A stretch of DNA of 64,000 bases. Origin: Galeruca laticollis (Eukaryota > Arthropoda > Insecta > Coleoptera > Chrysomelidae). The notes beneath the pieces were generated by a model. That model did not search any database. It was not told where the DNA came from and saw nothing but the letters and a program-made list of their open reading frames with translations. Both the position numbers and the translations under genes were made by a program. This document shows, in pieces, positions 25,353 through 37,190 of this stretch; the stretch's first letter is position 1; each line of letters begins with the position of its first letter. The stretch is from positions 161,818,809 to 161,882,808 of the forward strand of contig OY998175.1 in the NCBI GenBank assembly GCA_963921935.1. The letters are read 5' to 3'.

Positions 25353-26307
25353 ATGGCTGGTATGGAAGAAAAAGAGAGGGCTACAGAAAATGGACAACTT
25401 TGTTTAGATGGCACACCTTGGATCACAGTGTATGTGGATGGTTCTTGGAGTGAAAGATCCTATCGCAAAAACTATAATGCGGTATATGGTATAGTAGCTA
25501 CAAATGGAAAATTTACGGGCCAAGTACTATTCATAGCAGTGAGAAATAAGTTTTGTGCTATATGTGCCAGAGCTTCCAAAGGCTATGTAGTGGTAAAAAA
25601 ACTCATCCTTTACAAAAGTTGGGATGAATCGGCTCGATCAATGAAAGCTGATATGGTTGTGGAAGGATTTAACTGCAGTGGAAATTACACTAGCACGAAG
25701 AAAACTAGTTACTATGAAATAAACTGAGGTCTTAATAAAACGAACAAAAACTTTCCATGCATTGATCTCTTTAAACAAGATTTAAGAAATGGGCTACACC
25801 ACGTATCTGGAAATCACTCGTCTTGCCGTTCCGGTACGTGTAATTCTGTGGGACACATTACTGACAATACGATTCCACAACTGCAGTCAACGTCTATATT
25901 TGATCACCTGAATGGTACATTATTTTTTATGTTTTTCATATAATGCATTGTTATTCGTATTATTTATTTTAGGAGCGCCTGACCTCCTTGGTAGAAAATC
26001 ACACCTGCTGATAGAAAACCAAAACAATAATAAAGCAGAGAGATTCATGAATATTGTAGCAAGATTTAATGAAGCAAAGAGATTGAATCTTGTACAAGGG
26101 GGTTCATATCAAAGAAGAGTCCATCTGTCAGGTCTGAGGCATAATGCATCACATATTGGGTGGCACACAAGTCCCTACAAAAATGTGACTGGACGCTCCC
26201 CTGGTCAACATTTCAAAACATGTCTCTCCCAACAGGCAAACGTTTATGAAAAGAAAAAGCATGAAGCTTGTAGCTCGAGACATAGTCAAGAGCTACAATC
26301 ATGCTGA
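25353..26307 (+). pseudogene. Mutator-like transposase-domain protein, internally deleted
   Basis: The frame from ATG at 25353 encodes ITVYVDGSWSERSYRKNYNA, then CAICARAS and SARSMKADMVVEGF, ending in TGA at 25725. DGSW-RS, a C-x2-C pair and ME/MKAD resemble the insect Mutator-like transposase family with an RNase-H-type fold. About 100 residues usual after this point are missing. Coding resumes with IDLFKQDLRNGLHHVSGNH and ends at an exon boundary near 25920. A second exon after TTATTTTAG at 25971 carries NNKAERFMNIVARFNEAKR and YKNVTGRSPGQH and ends at 26305. Stops and the deletion make it a relic. The family assignment is from memory of its motifs. Confidence 0.62.
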
Positions 26308-26766
26308 GTGCAACAAACATGCTTTTTTTACGATAAAAAGTAACAACTTCTTTTCACCAGTGCAAGAAAGTTAAAGTTTTGACACAGTAGATAAAGCAAA
26401 AAGGCACTTTCATAGATAAAAATATTATGCCTACTCCCACTGTCTATTTAGAATGTGTTTTTAGATCCAGGGGCAATTGGATATTACTAATAGGAGCAGA
26501 TGTTACTTTGTTGTGTATGTCTCCGATAATATAGATCTGTATAAAGAAGAAATTTAGATAGATAGAAAAATATGGGCCGAAAAATGCTTCCGAAACTTAA
26601 GCAATTCTATACAGAATGTAGTATAGCTCCTGAAGTAATCAGAAATCAAATAGGAAAAGGGCAGAAATATATTGACCCCCCCTTATATCAAGCAAGCAAT
26701 ATCAAAATATAAGAAAAAGAAAATTCTGGCAAGACAGAATCCAGATATGGACGTTGATACTACTTC
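26308..26766. other. 3' part of the Mutator-like relic
   Basis: Scattered open segments occur (for example around 26585 and 26650), then an exon-like end at GTAAGT 26767. It is probably C-terminal coding sequence of the Mutator-like gene in decayed form. Confidence 0.35.
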
Positions 26767-27400
26767 GTAAGTAAAAAGAGTAACAAAACTTATTTACAAA
26801 AAATCTAATTTCTTTTCATTTTCAGAACTCACAATTTCACTAATATGGGACCTACCGAACTGCCCCGCAGGTCCATTAATATTTCATAACACAGTTTCGT
26901 GATACTATTCCGTAAGTAAAAACACTAACAAGACTTATTTACAAAAATCTAATTTCTTTTTATTTCCTGAACTGACAATTTCACTAATATGGAACCTGCT
27001 GCAACTGCCCCTCAGGTCCGTTCGTCTTTCATAAATCAGTTTCCTGATAATATTCCGTAAGTAAAAACACTAACAAGACTTATTTACAAAAATCAAATTC
27101 CTTTTCATTTTCAGAACTGAACAATTTAACTAAAACGGAACCTGATGTAACTACCCGGACAGATCCAAATAGTTTTCATATAGCAGTGTTCGCTATAACT
27201 ATTCTGTAAGTAAAAAATGATATCACCTACTTAGAAGAAGCATCTAATTTTCTTATTTCATTTACCTTTCTAATTATGTAACTAAAACTAAGCCTGATGT
27301 AACGGACCGCACATGTCCAAATACTTTTAGATAGCAGTGTTCGCTATAGCTATTCAGCAAGTAAAAACTAAAACGAAGCCTGATGTAACTGTAACGGAAA
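26767..27400 (+). repeat. Tandem array of exon-intron units (~145-152 bp)
   Basis: Donor-like GTAAGTAAAAA starts at 26767, 26912, 27057 and 27206. A decayed GCAAGTAAAAAC is at 27358. Between them lie a T-rich tract ending in an acceptor-like CATTTTCAG (units 1 and 3; unit 2 has CCTG) and an exon-like segment beginning AACTGA. Segments share ACTAATATGGAACCTG and CAGGTCC. Each unit therefore repeats a short exon together with its intron. It lies just after the Mutator-like relic and may be its repeated 3' exon. Confidence 0.8.
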
Positions 27401-29551
27401 GTTTATAAACTTTTTTTTTGTCTGAGGATTAAGAAAATAGAAGATGCAGTTAGTTCAGTTGCCATGTATGCATAGAAACAAAGAAAATGTATTCAGCACT
27501 TATGTATATCAAATTTGGAATATGGCTTCCAAGATAAAATGGATTATCAGTATACGTTTGCCGAATTTTGTAAGTAAAAATATTATTTATTTAATGAAAG
27601 TATGTAAATAATATGTTTTCAGTCTGTATAACTAGATGGATCAAGACTTCAATATGTGGATGGGGGTTACCACCCCTTTGTGAGTATAGAATCGTAAAAA
27701 ATGGATATTTTTATAACTTTTTCTTTTCTTGCTGTTCTGAGGAGAAATGGTAGAGAAAAATGGAAGATGAACTTCAGTTGCCATGTATTAATAAATATCA
27801 AGACAAATACATTAAATTTGTAATAATAATATTTTTATAAAATATTTTTCATTTATTTCTTTTCAATAAAAACATACACCAATTTTTGCTGTAATTTTGT
27901 TGAATAATTAATAAGGGGAAAAAGCGGACATGTCTGTTTATTGCTAAACATTTTTATAGTTTAACTAATTATTTAGCATTCCTTTGCTACAATTCATTTG
28001 AGTGATTAAGAGGGGTCAGTGGAGAATCAGACATTCTGTATTATAATAAATATAAAAACTACCTACTCACTTAGGTACTCTGTACTTCAAATTTGTAATA
28101 CTACAATTATACAAACATATTGCCTAAATGATTTGATTTTGTTTTTAATAAAAGAAAACACTTTTACAATGGAAAAACAGGCATGCCCGTTTGTTACAAA
28201 CTGGAGGAAAATGCAAAAAGTGTACATAATCTGGAAAAGTTGAAGATAAAAAATATATAACATTTTTATTTCTACGTTTCAAAAATAAAAGATTACATAT
28301 TGTATTACGTCTTGAACAGAATACGATATGTCTATTTTGTTCGTCATCTGTCATTGAAGTTCTATACACCGCCGTCCATCAAGACGGTGGAACGGTTGAA
28401 CTAAAGTACAAAATTGTTGATTTGCAAAAATTTGCGTACTACAAATCTCAAAAGATACAATCATTTGAGATTTCATATTTTCAGAATCTCTAGGCTTCCT
28501 TTAGGGGATCAGATTTTGGCGTTCAAATTGGTGACCACAAATTGTCAAAACTGTCAAAATTTCAATACTCAATTTGGCTGCGTTCTTTAGATTCGGTGTT
28601 TACAAAATGACCTAAATTTTGCTGCAAGTCACGGGTGCCAACTGTTTTCAGGTTCCTAGAATGTGGGGAACCTCTTAATATGCGAGCTGTGGCTGTAGCA
28701 CGTTAATCATTCCCACAATATATATTCTCTCCTAAACGGTATACACCATTTTAACAACGCAATGTAGTAAATAAGTATAACTCAAATTGAGGATAGTTAT
28801 TTACTGGTTTATTGTGAGTTTCAATAAATTGGCATATTGAATAATGCATTTAAAATGCTCTTTTATTATCGAAGATAGACTAATTAAAAGTTAATGTTAA
28901 TAACGCAAAGATCGTATTGATGTAGGCGTCGCGACGCCGACTTTTGACGCAATTACATGGTCGTTATGTAGGTTAATACTAAATAATCTATGATACGAAA
29001 GTGTTCGTATGTCCAGCTCACTACTCATTATTTCCGTAATTAATATTCTGAGTATAAGAAAAAAACGACGTTCTCAATGTTTTGTACACGCAGTGAGGCA
29101 AAAGCTAACCGGAATTCATGTGATACGTGTATTTTCATTTGTTATTTAGAAATGTTATTGCATTAAATTAAAGTAAAAATCAACAATGAAAATAAAATAA
29201 AAAAACATGAACCTTTATGCTGTTCAAAATAACAGATGTTGCCAGAAACGCCTTGGCAACGTCCTAATTTTAAATAAAATATTTTTCAACGTTATTCAAC
29301 AACCGAAGTGTTACCTAATCATAAATGTTGTTAGCGAGCGAAATGGTGTGTTTTCGTTATCTGGCCCCTTGAGTCTAATAGGGTGAGATCAGACGATCAT
29401 TTAACGGATCCTTGTCTACCTACTATCCGTTTGAAAATATTAAGGGAACTAGTGCTACTGCCAGATACTCTATTCAAAGCATACAGATCTTCCACATTCC
29501 GATTCCGGAATGCATTCTAGAATCGTAATGTGAAAGAATCATTAAGTCAAA
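27401..29551. other. AT-rich stretch without recognised genes
   Basis: Only short chance frames. An exact 14-base palindrome (GGCGTCGCGACGCC) lies at about 28924-28937. No transposon ends or domains are supported. Confidence 0.4.
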
Positions 29552-30030
29552 GCGGGTTTATACAGACAAATAAAAATAAGAATTAAAATAAAAGTTGACC
29601 TTATGGGTAACGATGTATGCGTTTATACAACTCATATAAAAATAAAATAAGAGATGACCAGCTTTCAACTTTTATTTTTATCTGAAAACAGAAGTACAAA
29701 TGTTGACATGTGTCAACCACCGCGATTCGCACGTTTCATGTCACCTAACCTCTTTTGGACTTGCTTTGGTAATACCTTTTGGTGTTGTTTTTAAGCTTTT
29801 TATCTTTGCGTTGTGCTATTTGAGGTGCCTCAACAAAAGAAGAAGTATAAAAATATATGCACGTTAATAGGAGTCTGTTTTGCAATCGGCAACTGAAGTA
29901 TAACGTTTCTTAATTAGCATGCCCAAAAATTAGTGTAATTTTTATTTAATTTCTGTATAAACATCAAATTATTGATTATTTTTATTTTAATTCTTATTTT
30001 TACTTTTATTTGTCTGTATAAACCAGCTTT
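29552..30030. mobile_element. MITE with ~45-bp terminal inverted repeats
   Basis: The left end AAAGCGGGTTTATACAGACA followed by AATAAAAATAAGAATTAAAA is matched by the reverse complement of the right end (about 29975-30030). A related GTTTATACAACTCATATAAAA block lies inside near the left end. No coding sequence. A clear target duplication is not visible. Confidence 0.78.
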
Positions 30031-30456
30031 TACTCACTTAGATCATTAATAATATTTAATAGTCTAAGGTTACTCACACACCCAGCCACGGGCTTCAAGA
30101 CGTGCAAGGTTTGCATTCTTTGGAATCGCACGTATGAAGTCCTTCTACGTAAATTTAGTCTGTTTATTTCGAAACATATATAAATAATTGTTGAGTGAAA
30201 TCGTTCGGCAATGACGTTTGATACAGGATGTTGGAAGCTGAATTTTATTATATAACATAAAAAATTGTTAAGCTTATGTAAAAGCTATACATTTTATAGA
30301 AAGATTTTTGTAAGAGATTTAATGATAATAATTTGAATAAATAGTTATGAATAATTGATCATACAGAATCATGTTTGGAACTCTACCCTGATTGATAAGA
30401 GTCTATATGAATTAAAAAAAATAATAAAATAAATCAAAAGCTTATTAAACATTCCG

Positions 30457-30612
30457 TTTTTCGTAAACTTTGATTCATCACACCATATAATATTCTTCAA
30501 ATATTCATTATCTTCTTGACATTCTACTAAAGCAAATTCTATTCTTTTATTATAGTCTGTTTCCCTTAAACTTTGAACTGGGTTAAAAGAGTAGGGATGA
30601 AACTTATGTTTT
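30457..30612 (-). pseudogene. Mariner-like transposase fragment
   Basis: On the minus strand about 52 codons read FNPVQSLRETDYNKRIEFAL, then NEYLKNIIWCDESKFTKNGM. The Asp in WCDESKF is the first catalytic residue of DDE_3/mariner-like transposases. Nothing else of this copy is seen. Confidence 0.75.
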
Positions 30613-30654
30613 TTTTAAATTCGTTTAATGGATACCATTGGTATAGTTGGCGTT

Positions 30655-31092
30655 ACAGTTATAGTGCGAACTTAAAGCTGCCGGCTTTTCGTTTGACTCC
30701 AATACTGGGATATCGTCATAGTCCAGTCAATATTATAATTTAAACTGCTTAGTTGACGATAAATTCATTTAATATTATAATTTCAACTAATAATCGTTAA
30801 AATATATTTAATAATTTCATAATTATGAATTACATTTATACACTGTCTAAGGATTATTTTTAACCCGCAATTATGGAGCGCCATTCTACTTTTTAAGATA
30901 GTTAGCGTTAATGTATAGAACAAAATACATTGCTTTGAACAATATTACCCTATTTTTATTCAAAAACATCTTAAACATAACACCAGAGAATTAACACTAC
31001 CTTATATCTCGTTTTATTAAGAAGGATTAGAAATATAATTTTCAAATAATTTATTATTTTTCACATCTTTGACTGAATTATAACTATTATCT
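30655..31092 (+). repeat. Left copy of a long direct repeat flanking a DDE_3 relic
   Basis: It shares with 32078-32370, in the same orientation, CATAGTCCAGTCAATATTATAATTTAAA (one base different), ATCTTAAACATAACACCAGA and AATTAACACTACCTTATATC. The left copy is longer (about 440 versus 290 bases). Confidence 0.82.
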
Positions 31093-31189
31093 TTTTAAAA
31101 GTGCGTCCTTGGGAAATATCGGGTTCGGTCCAAAATATTGTGTGTAACAACGACAAAATTTAAATAATGGTAATGAAAGTGAAAACAGG

Positions 31190-32068
31190 ATTCGACAACA
31201 TTTAAAATTGGAAGCCCAGAAAATATGCTTCAATGTGTATAAGAATCTACGGGAAAAGTTTGGTTTCGATGAAGAAACAGAATTAATGAAAGCAGTATCT
31301 GATTTAACAGAAGTTCCCCTGTCAACGATACGTACCATACCCAAGAATGGGCCTTATGAACGCAAGAAGCGATGTGGTAAGGGATTGGTCAAACCTTTAG
31401 ATGTGTATGTAGTAAAATTATTAAAAGCCACCATAACTGACTGTTACAAAGTAATGAGTTACCTACCATGTATATAATAAGAAATAAATTGATCAATGGC
31501 GGCCGTAATGTGAATGGCTGTAAGAAAAAGAAGAAGAAAACTGGATTAAAAAATTGGGATTCAAATTCAAAACGATTGATAAACGTCAAACAGTCATGGA
31601 AGCCACATGGAAACTAAAAGAATAGTGGATGTGCGGTATACATACTTGGAACAAGTAACTAAGTATAGAGAAAAAATCGGCCAATTGTTTATTTGGACGC
31701 AACTTGGTATGATACAAACGACACGTTTAAGAAAGGATGGACTGATGGATCAAAAATTTGTATGCGAACAATGCCTGCAAACAAAGGATCCAGACTTATT
31801 ATGTGCATTGCGGTGGAAATGAAGGGGGGTTCCAAATGCCTTAAAAAGATGTGGAAAAAAATGGAAGATTGCAACGTTGACTATCATAAGAACATGGACG
31901 CTTATATTTTTGAAGAATGGTTTGAATTCATGTTGATGCCAAATTTACAGCCAATTAGTGTTGTAGTTCTTGACAACGCTTGTTATCATTCACGACAGCT
32001 CAATAAAATTCCAAATAACAGCTGCACGAAGACCGAACTACAAAATTTTTCATGGATAATAATTTGTA
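31190..32068 (+). pseudogene. DDE_3 (IS630/Tc1-like) transposase relic, copy 1
   Basis: The N-terminal part (about 31208-31477) has a helix-turn-helix-like stretch (VSDLTEVPLSTIRTI). After stops, coding resumes with KKLGFKFKTIDKRQTVME (31545) and, after a frame change near 31690, YLDATWYDTNDTFKKGWTD (first catalytic Asp). Later come NVDYHKNMDAYIFEEWF and VVVLDNACYHSRQLNK (second Asp, 31965-32010). It ends at about 32068 before the third acidic residue. This is the insect family that pairs a LDETW-type first motif with LDNA-YH. It is enclosed by the direct repeats 30655-31092 and 32078-32370. Confidence 0.85.
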
Positions 32069-32077
32069 TGGTTCGCG

Positions 32078-32370
32078 TAAGAGATATAGTGCGAAATTTA
32101 AAGTTTCAGCTTATCCTTTGATTTGAATACTGTCATAGCCCAGTCAATGTTATAATTTAAAATGCTTATTAGACGATATATTTATTCAATATTATATACC
32201 TTCAACTAACAATCGTTAAAATGTATTTCATAATTTCATAATTTTTAAATACATCTTAAACATAACACCAGACAATTAACACTACCTTATATCTCGTTTT
32301 ATTAACAAGAATTAGTAATATAATTTTCAAATAACATATTATTTTCACTGAACTATAAGCATATTTTGAG
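32078..32370 (+). repeat. Right copy of the long direct repeat
   Basis: Matches 30655-31092 with indels, in the same orientation. It starts immediately after similarity to the transposase ends. Confidence 0.82.
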
Positions 32371-33045
32371 ATAGCTGTTTTATCAAAACACGTACGCGTC
32401 TACAAGCGATAAGGATGGCTCACTATTTAGTTAGTGCGCTAGGATCAATATAGAGTGTAGTGTGTAAGTGGTATTGGTAAAAATAAACCAAATATTAATA
32501 CATTTCAGAGTCTAGTTCCGCAACATTACTTAAAGGGGATATGCCATTACATTTCTGCACTATTTGTTTTGCGCGTACTATACTTTGAAGATTCTTATAC
32601 AAAACAAGAATTGATTAAAGTTTTACAGACGGAGAAATTTAAGAAGTTATACGCCCTAGAGAGTATTGCTGAAAAACATGGACCTTCGGACCCATCTATA
32701 ATCTGAAGCATAACTTTGTAATTTTGAAAACAAATATTGAGAAAAGAGACACATTAAACAACAATAAGGGGATACTTGCTGACTTACCTGTCAATTTACC
32801 CCTTTCAAGTGAGGGAATAGTGTCGTTAACCCACTGAGAAGTTGTGGGCTAACTTAAAAAAGTCTTGGGTGCTTGCCAAAACTTCCCTGGCGCCCTATTT
32901 TTGAAATCGAAATAAATATAGAAGAATCCGCCCCCTTCTTCGACTCAAAGCTAGTCGACTGGTGAGCATAGATTGGTCTACCGGGCTAATCTAAATGAGC
33001 ACTGAGCTAGGTAATTGTGAAGAGGACAAGTCTCGTTAATGTTTT
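32371..33045. other. Region 5' of gypsy element E, probably including its 5' LTR
   Basis: A GC-richer part (about 32820-33045) leads straight into the primer-binding site, so it should be the 5' LTR. It does not visibly match the sequence after the polypurine tract at 36744-36755. A short open stretch near 32580-32690 is unidentified. Confidence 0.4.
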
Positions 33046-33063
33046 TGGCGGCCAACGTGGGGC
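33046..33063 (+). promoter_or_regulatory. Primer-binding site of gypsy element E (tRNA-Lys type)
   Basis: TGGCGGCCAACGTGGGGC differs by one base from the lysine-tRNA primer site TGGCGCCCAACGTGGGGC used by many retroelements. Confidence 0.75.
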
Positions 33064-33867
33064 CGCTTAAAGAATTTTCCTGCAGTCAATGTTTGTATAT
33101 TGTGGTTTGGACCTTGAAAATTTTACATTTTATATATTATATTTTTATAGTTTATTGTTGCTTATTATTAATTGATTACACCCGATTTAATTGGGTTTTG
33201 TAGTTAATCTGGGGTTTGCTTCAATTTGAAGGTAATTGTTTTAATTGGAGCGTAACCTGGAAATAATTTCCCTTAATTATGTACTGACTGTGCCAGATTT
33301 AAGTGGTTTTATAGAAAATCTGGGGTTTGAGTTCAATTCGAAGGGAATTGCTTTATTGGGCGTAAGTTGTAAACATTTTACCGTATTTTGTTGAACAGTG
33401 TAAGATATTAAACTGAAGATTTAATAGTGGAAATAGACAAATTGTTCATTGGTTTGTGTGTCTTTGATATTCTCTTTTTCAGATAGCGGCGAATAAGAAG
33501 ATTTTTCTGATATTGTAATATTGAGTGATTGATAATTGTAATTGTAATTACATATTGTAGGTGAAACAGTATATTGTATTTGTAATTTCACATTAGTAGT
33601 CGAATTCCTAAATATTCTATTTTTTGTCTCTCCTCTTCTTTCATGGTAAGTTTATCCGACTTTCGACGATTGTAAGCTGCATTGTGGGTTCGAAACTTAG
33701 CGGGTCGGTGTTTTGGAACTGGTACCTTGGGCTCATGGACTCCTGTATTTGGGAATCATTTTTGAAGAAGCCATTTGAGGTACAGGTGTGTCTCGGAAGA
33801 ATAATTTTTCCGCTAGGTTGGAAATTGGTTTGTCGCTTGGATTGCTTGTCAGTTCAACTTAGAAGAT

Positions 33868-36760
33868 GTGTTACCCGTGGTTTTGAGGGGTCGTATGCGG
33901 TTGATTGAAGCTCTGGTTGCCCCTGAATTAACTCATATTTTAATTCTTGGTGTAGACTTTTGGAATTTAATGGGCGTCGTCTCAGACCTTCGTCACGATG
34001 AGTGCTATTTTTCGGCAGAACCTGTGTTATTGAATAGTGTGGAGCATACGTCGTCTGGTACTGTTCCTCTACAACGGCAGACACTGCAGGCTGTCATCGA
34101 TAGGAACATGGAAATTATGGGAAAAGGTTTAGGGTGTACCGATAGAGTGGAAAACGTGATAGTAACTTCTAATCCCCCCCTCAAGCAGCGATATTATAGG
34201 GTCAATCCCATCGTACAGAGACACATTGACGCGAAATTGGATGAGATGTTGCAGTTAAAGTGGTAGAACCCAGCAATAGTCCTTGAACTTCTCCCACTCT
34301 ATTGCTCAGGGAAAAGGATAATTCCTACCGATTTTACGTAGACTATAGGAAGTTGAATGCTGTGACCGTTCGAGATAGTTACCCTCTTCCCCTGGTAACT
34401 GATACTTTAGAGAAGTTGCGTGAGGCCAAATATCTGTCTAGTTTAGATGTCAAGTCCGCTTATTGGCAAGTTCTGGTGGCCGAATCTTCAAAAGGCAATG
34501 TATTGCTTTTACGGTGCCTAATAGAGGTTTGTTTCAATTCAAACGTCTACCATTTGGTTTACATAACGCTCCAGCCACCTGGCAGAGACTTATATACAAT
34601 GTTTTGTGCCATGATCTTGAACCTCATGTTTTTGTCTATCTAGATGACGTTGTTATTTGTACTCAAACTTTCGAGGAACATGTACCTACGAGTTCTCGAA
34701 GAGGTCTTTAAGAGATTAGCAGATGCTAAAATTACTGTGAGTATGGATAAGTATCAGTTCTGTCGTCCTGAAATGAAGTATCTTGGATATGTAGTGGATA
34801 GTTTTGGATTACATGTGGATCCGGATAAGGTGGAGGCAATGCTGGAGTTACCGACCCCTCGTAGTGTTACGGAAGTTCGTCGTGTAGTCGGGACTTTCTC
34901 CCGGTACCGGAAAATCATCCCTAACCTTTCTACCATTATGGTCCCCATCACGAATCTTTTGAGAAAGAATAGTCCTTTTGTTTGGTCTACTGAACGTGAT
35001 TCTTCGTTCCGTCGTGTCAAGGAATGTTTGGTGTCTGCCCGAATTGTTACTTGTCCTGATTTTAATAAACATTTTGTTGTATAGACCGATAGTACTGGAT
35101 ATGGTTTAGGAGCTGTGTTGAGTCAGCCTCACGAGGATGGTGACAAGGTTATTTGTTATCTAAGTAAATCTCTTACTCATCAGGAAAGAACATTTTCAAC
35201 CACAGAACGGGAATGTCTCGCTGTGAATAGGGCGCTTGAACAACTTCGGCCTTATTTAGAGGGTGTTCCTTTTACGGTAATTACCGACCATTATAATCTA
35301 CTGTGGCTACAGAAGTTGCAGAGTCCGAAGGGTCGACTAGCCCGATGGGCAGTCAAAATGCAACACTATAACTTCCAAATTACACATCGTAAAGGTCGCG
35401 AACACGTAGTACTGATGCTTTTTCTCGGTCCGTCCCTCTTATCGATGCGGTGTCTGTAGAGTTTTCGTCCGAAGAGGTATCGCCTCCTCCGTTTGATACT
35501 GCCAATGATACCGGTATTGTAAGATGCTCAAGAATTTCAATAGTAACCCCCTTAAATTTCCGGCTTGGCGTGTGAATAATGGCCTTCTCTACAAACATAT
35601 GGTAAATAGGTACACACAAACACTGTTGCCTGGTGAGTCTTGGAATCTAGTAGTTCCCAAATCTAGTAGGCCGCGTATTATCTCGGAAGTCCATGTCCCT
35701 CCCACATCTGGACATACGGGTATTTTTAAAACGTTCAACAGGGTAGCTGAACGTTTTCATTGGCCGAAAATGAGATCGGATGCAGCGATATTTGTTAATT
35801 GGTGTGAGGTGTGTGCTGCGCATAAGGTGTCACAAGGTAAACCAGTCGATAAGATGGTGTCACAACCAAAACTTAGTAGGCCGTGGGAAATGATATGTAC
35901 ATATTTATTGGGGCCACTACCAAGGTCAAAACGGGGTAATTCTTTTATTCTTGTTGTCACGGATTATCTGACCAAGTATGTCCTGATTTACCCACTGCTT
36001 CAGCAGCGGTAGTTACTAGTCAAAGTGAAGAGGGGATATTGCTTGTAACTGGGTCACCTAAGGTAATTTTGTGTGATAATGGTCCCCAATACCGTAGTAA
36101 TCTTTTTCGAAGCTTAGCTTCCCGCTATCAATTTCGTATTTAATGAAATACCAATTGTCATCCAAGGGCTAATCCATGCGAACGAGTCAATAAGGGTAAT
36201 TAAAACTATGATGGCTTCTTATGTTTCGGATAATCATCGTTGTTGGGACGAACATCTTGTTGAGATGGGATGCGCAATTAGGACTTCCACCCTTGAAGTG
36301 ACGAAAGTGACACCGTATTTAGCTAATTTTGGTAGATCTATGCTATTGCCTGGTGCTGATTATGTTGACATTTGGATCTGCAGGATAGTAAAAAGACTCC
36401 TGAGTGTAGTCGTAATGAGACTTTTAGGAAGCTATTCGCTGATATTAAGAAACGGTTAGAGGTTGCTAATCAGAAGGCCTGTGATAGCCATAATCTGCGA
36501 CGCAGACATGTAGAGTATCTCCCGCACGATTTGGTGTGGAAGAAGAATCTTGTCCTCTCGGATTCTGCAAGGTATCACACTCGTAAGGTAGCTCCTAGGT
36601 ACATAGGGCCTTTCTCGGTAGTCAAGAGGTTATCGCTGTGGACTTATGAGTTGCAGGATAAAGACGAAGCTTCGGAAGGGGTCTGGCACTGTAAAGACTT
36701 GAAGCAATACTGTACGCAACCTTCCGGGTTAATTTTCTTCGACGAAAGGGGGAAATGTAA
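33868..36760 (+). pseudogene. Gypsy element E pol: protease end, RT, RNase H, integrase
   Basis: Landmarks are ILGVDFWNLMGV (protease end, about 33940), DYRKLNAVT and SSLDVKSAYWQ (34330-34470), FQFKRLPFGLHNAPATWQ, and VFVYLDDVVI (RT YLDD, 34630s). RNase H follows as DSTGYGLGAVLS after a stop at 35083, with ERECLAVNRALEQ. Integrase has GHTGIFKTFNRVAERFHWPK with C-x2-C at 35800, GPLPRSKRGN (first Asp of the core changed), LCDNGPQY (second Asp, about 36070) and NPCERVNKG (Glu, about 36175). The C-terminal part has YIGPFSVVKRL (GPY/F-like module, 36600s). At least six stops or frameshifts inactivate it. It belongs to a different lineage from A-D. Confidence 0.9.
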
Positions 36761-37190
36761 CTCGAAAAATTGCCCGTTCGCTAAAAAATCGGTTGGTATA
36801 TCTGCAACGAACGAACGGTATTCGCTCGTAATTTTCGACGAGGAAGGGAGTCCCATGAGAATTGCCTTAGCGAGTGGAGGTGTAACTCAAGATTTAGCCG
36901 CCGGCGGCCATTACCACTGAAAAGTTTGAAAATTCTTAGCCATCCACTGAGACTGTGGGACGGAGGGTGATTCTCCACTCGTTGGACAGATCAAGTTCAG
37001 GAACTCAAAACTCTGGTTTTTTAATGGCTTGGTTTTTATTTATCCGCTGATTGCTGGCCGTGGAATTTTGTCCACTTCTATAATCGAACTTGGTAGAAGT
37101 TTTACCTGTCCACTGAAATGGATTAAAGCCAGGAGAGCTAGAATTTTCTTTTTCTGAGCATCGTCATCGCGGGATTCGAATCCCATCCTG
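36756..37190 (+). repeat. Putative 3' LTR of gypsy element E
   Basis: It starts TGTAACTCG directly after a polypurine tract. The 3' limit is not evident. Near 37170 lies GGGATTCGAATCCC, which resembles a tRNA T-arm/B-box, but there is no tRNA fold around it. Confidence 0.45.

Larger units (their letters stand above)
33046..37190 (+). mobile_element. Ty3/gypsy element E (second family), gag deleted
   Basis: The order is primer-binding site (33046), protease remnant, RT, RNase H, integrase, polypurine tract GAAAGGGGGAAA (about 744-755 of 36000) and a putative 3' LTR beginning TGTAACTCG at 36756. Only about 800 bases separate the primer site from the protease, so gag and the protease start are missing. 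The right boundary is not defined. 37190 is an estimate. Confidence 0.8.

Noticed and set aside
28019..28369. 74-codon frames on both strands
   Set aside because: Overlapping antisense frames in AT-rich sequence with no conserved motif.
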